64,000 bases of DNA from Anastrepha obliqua (Eukaryota; Arthropoda; Insecta; Diptera; Tephritidae): NCBI RefSeq assembly GCF_027943255.1, contig NC_072895.1, forward strand, positions 76,262,001 to 76,326,000, read 5' to 3'. Made by a program: the position numbers and the translations under genes. Of this stretch, positions 55,493 through 64,000 are shown in pieces (position 1 is the first letter of the stretch; every line of letters starts with the position of its first letter). The notes beneath the pieces were generated by a model that searched no databases, was not told the DNA's origin, and was given only the letters and a program-made list of their open reading frames with translations.

Positions 55493-55532
55493 GTATACCT
55501 ATACATATTACATATTGTAACTTTGGAATTTA

Positions 55533-56318
55533 TTGGGTATGGGAATAAGTTTCCGCCCTCGTAAAAGAGGTGTCGCTGTTTTTATGTTCCCTCTAGTAAT
55601 ATACTGGTGATTTGAAGGCGTACGTATACATATGTGAGCCCTCGATCGCAGTAGTTGACATTCGTTTGAACCATAAAGATCCTTTTTTATCTGACATCGT
55701 CCCAAAAAACAGCATTTGCGGGAGCTCATGCTTCATTATTACCTTCTAAAGAAATGTGCAGCTGAAACGTGTCGTATATTGATCAATAATTACGGTAATC
55801 ACGCGAATTGGCGATTTCGATGTGAGTGATAAAGATCGCGAAGGGGCACCGAAAACATTGGAAGATACTCAACTAGAACAATTATTGGATGAAAACGTAT
55901 GACATGTATAGAGAGTTGGATGTTGACAGATCAACCGGTAAACGTTTGCACGCGATGGGAATGATCCAGAAAGCAGGTAACTGGATGCCACATCTATTGA
56001 AAGATAAGGATAGCGAGAGACATTCGGTGACGTGAGATGATTCTTGAACGGCAGGAAAGAAAAGGTTTTCTGCATCGCATCGTCAATGGAACTATTATGA
56101 TAACCCTGAGCGTCGGAAAAGTTAGAGCCTGCCAGGTGAACCAGGCCCATTGACAGCAAAAAAATATGTGCATGATTCAAAGGTATATTGTGCATCTGGT
56201 GGGATCAGAAGGGTGTCATCTATTATGAGTTCACATAATACATATCATGTGTTACTTAATTGTTTAAATAATTCGTAACTTTGGCTAAGGAAAGACGAAA
56301 ACTTATTCCCATACACAA
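55533..56318 (+). mobile_element. Internally deleted mariner (mauritiana/cecropia-like)
   Basis: Both ends start TTGGGTATGGGAATAAGT (left) and TTGTGTATGGGAATAAGT (right strand) after TA at 55531-55532 and 56319-56320. The interior, about 55725-56230, reads in several frames FDVSDKDREGAPKTLED, KRLHAMGMIQKAGNWMPHLL and YYDNPERRKS, then AKKYVHDSKV. These are the N-terminal and central regions of a mariner transposase. The second and third catalytic Asp are absent. Confidence 0.85.
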
Positions 56319-56320
56319 TA

Positions 56321-56868
56321 CTTTGATATTTTTAAGTAAAAAACTTGTTTAGGTGCATTTGAAATTTTTGCAAGGGGTAAATTTTCATTTTATTAACAGA
56401 GAATGTAACAGTAGCTGGAACAGTAGTTTCCCTGCTCGGTAATAACCAATATAACGAACAGAACCGACAAGTATACAAGATTGATATGTTACATCGTGAC
56501 AAGTATGTTATTATCATGTGCTTAAATTTGGTTGCTGTAAATATTTTATATTTGTACACACATAGCTGGATGTTTTTTTATTGTTGAGTACATTCAACGC
56601 AAATATGTATACGGGCATGTCTTAATTTAAAAACAAAATTGCAAATTTTGGAACTATGATTTCAATCCTATTAAGCAGCAAAACATATTACTAGTTGTGT
56701 CATAAGATTTAAAATTTAATAAGATATATTTAAAATGCTTATTGCTTCTACTTGTTTTTTCATTTTTTTTTTAACAACTTTATAATTCTTTAAAAACTCG
56801 CGAAAACATTCAACCGATTTTCGGGAATGAACACCATATTAAAATAAACAACCATGTAAGAGCTCAAA
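56321..56868. other. No recognised gene
   Basis: AT-rich spacer. Confidence 0.5.
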
Positions 56869-56870
56869 TA

Positions 56871-57671
56871 CAGGGTGGGCCATATAGCGTTTGCTTTTTG
56901 AACCACCTATTTTTTTGAGAATGTTAACACAAATGACATGTCAAATGTGTTCATAATTTACTTATAGGTTTGACATTTACGAAATGGGACGCTTTACGCT
57001 TGAACAAAATTTTGAAATATTGAAAACCTATTTCCAAAGTGGTGAGTCTTCTTCTTCTTTTCTGTTTTTCACATCGGTGGCTACGTCAATAAGCAAAATT
57101 GTCGGATTTGGCGTTCAGAAAATCCACACGTTACTATAGAGAAGCAAATGCATCCACAACGAGTCACTGTTTGGTGCGGTTTTTGGTCTGGCGGCATCAT
57201 CGGGCCATTTTTTTTTTCGAAAATGAGTGAGGAGCCGCGGTTACAGTAAATGGCGAGCGTTACCGTGACATGCTCAACGAGTTGTTTCCAAAAATTGAAG
57301 AGGATAACAACTTTTGGCTACCGTTTTTGAAAACCGAATAATCAGCCGAAATTCCGATATCAGTTGGCCGCCTCGGAGCTGTGATTTAAGCCCGTTGGAC
57401 TATTTTTTGTGGGGAGCCGTTAAGGACAAATGCTATGCGAACCATCCAGAGACGATTCATGCTTTAAAACACGAAATCGAAGTTGCCATTCATGAAATTG
57501 GAGCCCAAACAATCGAAAATGTGCTTAAAAATTGGGTTGATTGAATGGCCTACTGTAAAGCCAGCCGTGGCAGTCATGTGAACGATATTATTTTTCATTT
57601 AGTTTGAAAAAATATTGATTAGTTTTTTTTTATAGCCGATTCAAAAAGCAAATTTTACATGGCCCACCCTA
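56871..57671 (+). mobile_element. DD41D mariner-type element, further family
   Basis: Ends CAGGGTGGGCCATATA (left) and TAGGGTGGGCCATGTA (right strand), next to TA, with the following TTTGCTTTTTGAA block also shared. ATG at 56983 starts MGRFTLEQNFEILKTYFQSG. A deletion then removes the rest of the DNA-binding domain and the first Asp. The remaining region covers 57070-57600. Confidence 0.85.
57070..57606 (+). pseudogene. DD41D transposase remnant
   Basis: [19 protein letters not shown] and [19 protein letters not shown], then [12 protein letters not shown], end at a deletion that removes the second Asp (WFQQDG box). A shifted frame 57314-57544 has RIISRNSDISWPPRSCDLSP and the third Asp in PLDYFLWGAVKD. 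A TGA replaces the expected Trp at 57542-57544, before the last residues GSHVNDIIFHLV. Confidence 0.85.
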
Positions 57672-57673
57672 TA

Positions 57674-58097
57674 GTTTGTCTGGCAATGTGCAGATAAGAT
57701 GAAACAACCGTGATTAGCAGAGTTAGTATCTACAATCGTTAAGATATGTAATTTATCGCACGGCGTCTAATGTAAGACGTTTTTTTATCTGCAATTTTGA
57801 CACTTCTTTCCTGTTTCCTCTTCCCATTAGTTGGTTTACGTCGTTGAAGTACGCTACGTTCTCTTCTAAAATTCTTGGAACTGCACCTGAAAATGGAGCG
57901 GCTCCGTATGCCTGTATGGAACGTGGATCACTCGACTAATCGTTTTGCATACAAATATTTAAAACGAACACACAAGGCTAAATTAATTTCTGTCATATTG
58001 AAAATTTTCGTACAGTGGCAAAATTAAAGTACATTATTTAACCGCTGAGAGTATGAGCTCGGGGAGGGTACCGTGTTAGTTTCGTTATTCGTGCAAT
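57674..58097. other. No recognised gene
   Basis: Moderate G+C near 57840-57930 but no family recognised. A GTGGATCACTCGAC block also occurs near 5322, next to the Tc1 relic, which may mean a shared Tc1-like origin. Confidence 0.35.
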
Positions 58098-58413
58098 TAT
58101 TTGTTACAATGTCGCAGTGGACGGGTGAACAACGTGCGTTCGTAGTCGAAGCATATTTCAAGGCCAATAATTTTCGGTCGCTGATTTTATTTACGTTACA
58201 ATAATCGACGTTTACGTCATGCTCCAAGTGAAGATTTGGTTCGTTCATGGGTTCGAAGGTTGCGGGCAAGAAGTTCTTTGGTAAACAGCCCACGGGGGTC
58301 TCAGCCAGACAGCGAAAACAAATGAAAATATAGACCTTGCCACTACCATAGTTTTCAAGATAATCCTTGTGTGTCCGTGCGCAAGGGAGCGGCTGCCCTA
58401 GGTGTTCCAAAAA
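58098..58413 (+). pseudogene. Transposase N-terminal helix-turn-helix fragment
   Basis: ATG at 58098 starts MSQWTGEQRAFVVEAYFKAN. Shifted frames then read RHAPSEDLVRSWVRRLRA and KGAAALGVPKT. This is the DUF4817-type helix-turn-helix of IS630/Tc1/mariner transposases. The reading stops where the LINE 3' tail begins, at about 58415. The continuation was not found on the far side of the LINE. Confidence 0.6.
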
Positions 58414-58972
58414 CTATTCAGTTTCAGTTTATTTGTTTATATAAATAGTACATAGTAAGACTAAGGTCTTTTAATAGTACTTCAGCAATATTATAAACAA
58501 CTGGAATATTTTTAACATACAAGTTTCTTAATCTAAATTTTACACCAGTTCATTTACAAATCAATCCAATATATTTAACTTAACTATAATAATAAAAAGA
58601 AAAGAAGCAATAGGAAAAGAAAAGAAGGATTTAGAAAAGAAAGAACAAAAGTAGTAATTAGAGAATGTAGAGAGAAATTTAATGCCCTAATTTAATGCAA
58701 TCAAACACTTTTAAAGTAATTATAGACTTGTGCCCTGAAGTTAAATCTGTTAAGTCCAGCCTTCACAGTGTCGGGTAATGAGTTCCACACTTTAACAGCG
58801 TTAATGAAAAAAAATTATCTAGATGATGGTAGGTAATTAAATTTTGGAACGATGAATTTGTTGTGTCTGCGTGACCTTACTGGTATCAACTTCTCTGTCA
58901 GATAGGGAGGAGACTTGAATAATGTAAGTTTTCACAAAAATATGCAATTTCTAGCAGACAAATAACTATTAA

Positions 58973-59701
58973 GGAGGTCTTCTGGTCTCCAGCGAAAAAA
59001 AAATCGATTTTTTTTTTTTGCATAATTTTGTTGTATGTGTATGCGAGAATACGCCACAGAAAGGATTTTTTGAAAATCGCATTTTTTCACATTTTTCTGG
59101 GCACTGAAGTGTACCCTCCTCCGGCCGTTTTATCATAAACTTTATCTTTAAACGCGTTTCCCCGAAAATCGTGTTTTTTAAGCATTTTGGTCACACTTTT
59201 CATAGTAGTTATACTCCGATTTCAATGGTTTTGGTCTTAAAAGGTTCGGAAAACTTACCGCTAAGTTTCCCCGTGTACGATTTTTGAAATTTTTTTTCAT
59301 TCCATTTTTATAACCTTTTAAAGTTCAAAAAATGAGCAAAAAAAAATTTTTTTTGCAAATTGTTGCATAACTTTTGAAAAAAATTCAAAAAAAAAAATCT
59401 GTCACGGGAAAACTTAACCAGGGCAACTCTGAAGACAACGCATATCTAATTTTTGCTTTCTGATTACCCAGGTGGAAAAACCGTGACCAAAATGGAGACC
59501 TGTTTCGTTTGGAGGTGGACGTCTTCAGCGCCATTTCAAGGTCGCGGGTGTTAATTTTTTTCAAAGTCAAAACCATTTTTTAAAAGCCAAGACATGTACC
59601 TTTAAAATAAAAAAAAAAAATTTTTAAATATTCACAGGATTTGTCACAATCAATCCCCAAAAAAACCCTTCATTTCAGGGCCTCGAGACCAGAAGACCCC
59701 C
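58973..59701. mobile_element. TTAA-flanked MITE, family 1
   Basis: 729 bp flanked by TTAA (58969-58972; 59702-59705). The terminal inverted repeats are GGAGGTCTTCTGGTCTC and GGGGGTCTTCTGGTCTC (one mismatch), followed by a subterminal AAAAAATCGATTT. Non-coding. TTAA duplications are the hallmark of piggyBac-type transposition. It interrupts the coding region of the surrounding LINE. Confidence 0.85.
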
Positions 59702-59705
59702 TTAA

Positions 59706-60615
59706 GGCAACAGCCCAGTAACCTTGATCGCCATGCAGAAATATGGTCATATCTACCAATCCCATATACATACCACGTGGCGTTATTAAATGCCACATTA
59801 AGTTTATGGCAGGATGTGGAGTCGAGTTTGCTGTATACCACCTCAGAGTACGTAATGAGAGGTATAATTAGCTGGAGAACTAATTTGCGCCTCGTTTTCT
59901 CTGGCGTGAATGTTGCAGAGACTCTCAGCTTACGCAATGTAGCATAAATGTTCCCCACAACCCTATTTATATGGTCAGCACAGTTATGTTTTGTGTTGAG
60001 AAAAACCCCAAATTTTTTACCTTATCCATAAAGGTAAGGAAACTTGTACCTATCCACAATTTAGGGATATTGCCAACATGCACAACACTATTACATATAG
60101 GTAAGACATATGACTTTAACGCTTTCAGACATAAAGAGTTTTCATTAGCCCATACAGAAATAGCAGACAAATCACTGTTTATTTTGAAACATAAATCTTC
60201 AACGAGACCAATACGACTGGACAAGTACAATTGTATATCATCAGCATACGCATGGACATTCACATACTGACAAACGTTAAAAACATCATTAACAAAAAGG
60301 CTGAATAAAAGCGGACCAAGGATAGACCCCTGCGGAACACCAGTGTGTACGTATCTAGACCTAGATGTTGATTTACTGGTCTTGACCTTCTGCGTTCTGT
60401 CTCCAAGGTAGCTGGCCATGAGCTTCGCCGCACTTTTTTTTGAAGCCGAAATAGTGTTTAAGCTTCAAACATAACAATTTGTGATTCACTGAGTCAAATG
60501 CTTTAGAAAAGTCAAGTAAGCAAAGTAGAGTCAAGTATCCGTTGTCAAAACTATTGTGCATGAAATATTGAGGAAGGATGTTAGACTTCAACCCTTCAAA
60601 ATTGAAATGATGCAA
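59706..60615 (-). pseudogene. LINE reverse transcriptase
   Basis: Three frames in order: 60615-60373 (first catalytic Asp), 60419-59967 (GVPQGS box; HAYADDIQLYL with the catalytic Asp pair; then SVWANENSLCLKALKS) and 59958-59706 (LRKLRVSATFTPEKTRRKLV, LIIPLITYSEVVYSKLD). Frameshifts lie near 60400 and 59965. The protein continues beyond the MITE to about 58705. Confidence 0.8.
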
Positions 60616-60954
60616 GCGTAAAATATAGCCTATGAAACAATCCCAATAGCCATCTCAGCAATAAAAGCAATAACGTTCTCCAACGATTGCTGCGGAGTTC
60701 GAAGGCCTAATTCCATGTGTGTATCCGACGTAACGGTAAAATTTAGAGGAAATAATTTTTAGAAAATAAAATCCGGAATTTTTTTCCTTGTAAAATTTAG
60801 TAAAACAAATTTTATTCATTATTCAATTAGCTAATTGTTTTCAGTCGGTTTTTCAGAACTAATGAACCTGTAGTGAATAGTTTAAACGGAGTAGAAGCCT
60901 ACAAAATCGGGTGTTTAAACTAAGTTTAACTAGAAAGCATAGTAAAACCTGTTC

Positions 60955-61665
60955 TTATTCTTGATTGCCGCGATAACCCCTCACGCGATTTTGGCCACGT
61001 TTGACAAAGCGCGTCAATAGTTTATTTCTCGTGCTCGTGCATTGTTCTATCCCCTGCGTTACTTGCCGTTGCCAACGTCCAAATGTCTAAAAATCTTCCG
61101 CAGAATTTTTCTTTCAAACCCTCCAAAAGACGCTTCAACGGATGTTGTCGGACAGGCATGACGTGAGCCTTATATAGTATTAGTTTTGTTTCTGGGGAGG
61201 ACTTTACCACTCACCAAAGTGGCACTTATTGGCAAGAGAGATTCTTCGTTGGATTTCAAGGTTGACATTTTTATCGGTATTAATGCTGGTTCCTAGATAA
61301 ACGAAGTATCTTAAAACCTCGAAATCATAACTTTTCCTCGTTTACCACAAAACTATTCGCTTTACTTCTTTATCCAGTTTGGAAAAGGTAGAACTAACAG
61401 CGCGGTTGTTAAGACCGATGAGGTCAATATCAGCCGTATTAGTTTTGCGGGATATGAAATTCAGACATCGCGACATATAAGCAACTCCTTTTCGTGCTGT
61501 AGAATGATGTTTTAAAATCGACAAAAAGATGGGAATTTTCCCTGACGTGGCGTATCGTGAATACTTGGTCGATTGTAGATTTTGCATGTCTAAAGCCACA
61601 CTGATAAGCTTTAATCAGTTTGTTGATGGTGGGCTTCAACTTGTTGATGGTTAGCTCTCAGAATA
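60955..61665 (-). mobile_element. RTE-type LINE, copy 3
   Basis: Minus strand: QCGFRHAKSTIDQVFTI (about 61605), LFVDFKTSFYSTKRSCLY, a deletion, then a region at 61330-61440 where the RT thumb (LNNRAVSSTFSKLDKE) is readable. ETKLILYKAHVMPV (about 61180) and a 3' end with GCGATAACCCCTCACG follow. 5'-truncated within RT, heavily deleted. Confidence 0.8.
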
Positions 61666-61838
61666 GTGTCTGAACAACAGCTGGTTTTAATGAGTATCTG
61701 TCAAATGATACTTATATTTATAGTTTTATATTTATTTCCTAATTTATTGCATTTTTAAAAAGAAACTTAAAATCACTTGTTATGGAAGCTCAAGAAAGTT
61801 TGAAGCAAATATGATCTAAGCATTGTTATAAACCTTAA

Positions 61839-62560
61839 GGGGTTACATGGGTTTCGTTGGTTCAAAAAATCGATTTGCTTATTAATTTCTACAACATCTC
61901 AGGAATATTATCCTAAACTTTTAAGTCGATCCGAATAATAAATTCGGATATACAGCCTTCGGAATGTGTGCGCTCCAAGCCACTTTTATTGTTTCTCAAA
62001 ACTTTGAACGCGTTTTTCTCGGAACTGTGTTTTCAAAGTCGGTTGTCAAATGCTCTCGAAAACTACTCAACCGATCTTGATGAAATTTTACACAGGTGTT
62101 CGAAATACAATTTACTCGTGCTTGAACGAAAGATTTTGTTTTTTTTTTCAATTACAACTATTTAAAAAAAAAAACAAAATATCAAGCAAATTTGACCGAA
62201 ATTTTAATTTTTTTGGAAAAATGTCTGCCAAAATTGCATTTTTTTCTTTTTTTTCTTTCCTTCGTTCAAGCACGAGTTTATGGTCATAACTAAAACACTT
62301 ATTTTTGTTTTTTTTCATTTTTGATAAGGCTGTCAGGAGTTATGTTGACAACGCGGACGCACCTTTTTTCAAGGGGTCACCGGAAATGACGTCACAATGG
62401 AGGAGTTTTAATTTTTTTTTTTTTGAAAATTTCAGAAATTATTCTTTAAATATGTATCTATAAGACAGAAAAAAGTTTGAATTAAATAAATAATTTTTTA
62501 CATAGAAAAAAAAATATTGAAAATAGGCCTTTTTGTACCCGACGAAAGCTATGTAACCCC
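61839..62560. mobile_element. TTAA-flanked MITE, family 2
   Basis: 722 bp between TTAA (61835-61838; 62561-62564). The terminal inverted repeats are GGGGTTACATGGGTTTCG and GGGGTTACATAGCTTTCG. A subterminal AAAAAATCGATTT occupies nearly the same position as in the element at 58973, although the terminal repeats differ. Non-coding; interior rich in A and T runs. Confidence 0.85.
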
Positions 62561-62564
62561 TTAA

Positions 62565-62879
62565 TTCAATAATAGTACGACACCAGGTATAAAATTATGG
62601 GTTTCTTTAATGTATTCGAAAATATATATGCATATATTAAAAACCCATAATGAAGGAGCTGGTTCTAGCGAAGATGTGGAAAATAGTATTCCTATAATGA
62701 ATGTATTTATCTTTATCCTTCTTGGGTTCCTAGGGATTCTGCTAATTGTTGGTGAGCCCCAATGTCAAATCTTTATCCAATGACCAAACATTGACTGTTC
62801 ATAGCATACTATCCAAGCTTTCACTAGCTCCCTGCTCCAAGAACTTCCTATGGTTATATTACGGACCTATTGTTGTTGT
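62565..62879. other. No recognised gene
   Basis: AT-rich spacer between a MITE and a repeat scrap. Confidence 0.5.
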
Positions 62880-62995
62880 AACAGGATAATCATCCCCCAT
62901 ACACATACGGGGAGTGCTGCTGAAGTCACAGTCCTTGGCCGGATATGAATTCGGGTCGTTTCGGTTACATAGAACCGACTGTCATAGGAACAATA
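62880..62995 (-). repeat. LINE-tail-like repeat shared with 32340
   Basis: Starts near a TTGTTGTTGTAAC block (complement of a CAA-type LINE tail), followed by AGTGCTGCTGAAGT, TCCTTGGCCGGATAT and GAACCGACTGT. The order matches the scrap at 32340-32430. Probably the 3' UTR of a LINE inserted in minus orientation. Confidence 0.5.
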
Positions 62996-63059
62996 TCAAG
63001 GACCTCTTCTCGACGCTAGTTACAAATGTTGGTGTATAACCCACATAGAACATTTCCTA

Positions 63060-63290
63060 TTTATTACAAAATGTATGTACATTCCCGAAGGTACTCAGCG
63101 CGCTTGTTGGTATTCGTGCTTCCTCATGCTTCAGTAGTATTAATGTCGGCGTCCTCTTCTCGCAGAATCCTACCAGGTTGCTGACTAAATCAGGTAGTGC
63201 CTGAGTTCCATCCGCTGGTAAATACCCTGATGCCACCACAACGCTTCGTTGGCATTCTCTGATGCTAATCGGACTTCAACGGCTGCCAGT
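63060..63290 (-). pseudogene. LINE endonuclease fragment
   Basis: The minus-strand frame reads RSVVVASGYLPADGTQALP and LVGFCEKRTPTLIL, the segment of the AP endonuclease preceding the GD-N-AH catalytic loop in RNase H-bearing LINEs. The loop itself is not present. Isolated, about 200 bp. Confidence 0.55.
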
Positions 63291-64000
63291 CATCGGTGAA
63301 TAGTTAGCACTTAAACGATTGGTATTACCGTGGCAACGTTTTTTTTTTTTTGTTTTGTTTAAATTATATTGAAATTACCATTGTTCAAACTATTCTTTCC
63401 TTTTAAATCATCGGTTATACCAAATTTTCATTATTATCAACCCAAATATCCCATTTTTGAATTTTCATAAAAAATAAGCGATTTATAGCTTTGCAAAACC
63501 AACCAAGTTTCGAATAGATTTCTCAATTTTTGCTCTAGCTATCTATTGCTTAAAAGGCAAATATTGCGTTATATAAGAGATATGTGTACAAAATATTTCC
63601 ATCAATTCCCTAAGGCTAAGAATATAAATATTATTTTTAGTGCGAATATTTTAATTGAAATATCTATAGTTTTCAGAATGCATCCCAAATTTTTAAATAA
63701 AAAAAAAGCTGCTGATATTGATAGATTTGAATAAAAACGATATAATGCATATTATTTGGTGGAAAGATAAATCTCCAAACAAAAAATAATTCTACATATA
63801 TTAATATATATATATTTTTTTAAATATGAAAACTTTATTTCAAAAGAATATGTGTGAAACTTTCGCAAATATATAATATATAGAGATTGCATCCATTTAA
63901 GGAATTAATTAATGTACAAAAATTTATGTTTGCAATAGCAATCGCAGCACAAAATTAATACTCCTAGTTTGTGCAGAAGTCTTAAATGATAAATTGTGGC
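63291..64000. other. No recognised gene
   Basis: Strongly AT-rich to the end of the window; frame 63546-63734 looks random. Confidence 0.5.

Larger units (their letters stand above)
58415..60715 (-). mobile_element. LINE (CR1/Jockey-like), split by a MITE
   Basis: Minus strand: RT palm from LLDFSKAFDSVNH (about 60520) and GVPQGSILGPLLFSLFVNDV (about 60340), through YADD, to SRLLGCCL at 59706. The MITE 58973-59701 intervenes. Left of it the C-terminus continues (FKSPPYLTEKLIPVRSRRHN, AVKVWNSLPDTVKAGLNRF) to about 58705, with a 3' UTR to an AACTGAAACTGAA end near 58420. The exact 5' limit is not clear. Confidence 0.8.

Noticed and set aside
58024..58410. 128-residue minus-strand frame
   Set aside because: Antisense shadow of a transposase helix-turn-helix fragment on the plus strand.
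1..64000. CRISPR array, operon or bacterial features
   Set aside because: No regularly spaced repeats, no ribosome-binding-site pattern, and the content is clearly animal transposons.

Overview
The window looks like intergenic or intronic DNA from a higher fly. It is AT-rich, has no long intact host reading frame, and is packed with decayed transposable elements. A true fruit fly (Tephritidae) is my best guess. The basis is an abundance of Tc1/mariner elements with DD41D spacing (the rosa type, first described from tephritids), together with RTE, Jockey and RNase H-bearing LINEs of dipteran style. This is inference from family knowledge; no search was run.

Layout. 0-3.6 kb: SINE and LINE scraps, a non-coding repeat, one compact candidate gene for a small secreted peptide (two exons, 1823-2055, with a poly(A) signal at 2215), and a full tRNA-derived SINE. 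5-11 kb: Tc1 and mariner remnants and an RNase H LINE split by an RTE-like insertion with an 11-bp target duplication. 11.5-14.5 kb: an RTE LINE fused to a SINE tail, then DD41D ends. 16-18 kb: a Ty3/Gypsy pol remnant. 19-21.7 kb: a DD41D element, a SINE and a mariner. 23.4-24.3 kb: a head-to-head SINE pair and a small membrane-protein ORF. 26.3-29.2 kb: a SINE with target duplication, a LINE fragment and a second RTE copy. 30.6-36 kb: a DD41D element, about 3 kb without recognisable genes, and a mariner with 180-bp inverted repeats. 36.6-41.4 kb: a long LINE split by an antisense LINE. 41.7-46.9 kb: two DD41D elements, the second split by a hAT element with a perfect 8-bp target duplication. 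48.7-50.3 kb: a LINE inside a possible terminal-repeat element. 51.2 kb: a short MITE. 53.8-57.7 kb: two mariners around a Jockey insertion with poly(A) tail and 12-bp duplication, then another DD41D element. 58.1-62.6 kb: a transposase fragment next to a LINE that is itself split by a TTAA-flanked MITE, a third RTE copy, and a second TTAA MITE with related ends. 62.9-63.3 kb: LINE scraps.

The transposon coding regions are broken by stops, frameshifts or internal deletions, so most activity here is historical. Several nests are preserved well enough to order the insertions. The likeliest functional item is the small secreted-peptide gene. Weaker host-gene candidates are a 54-residue membrane ORF on the minus strand near 24.2 kb and exon-like islands near 47.5 and 50.6 kb.
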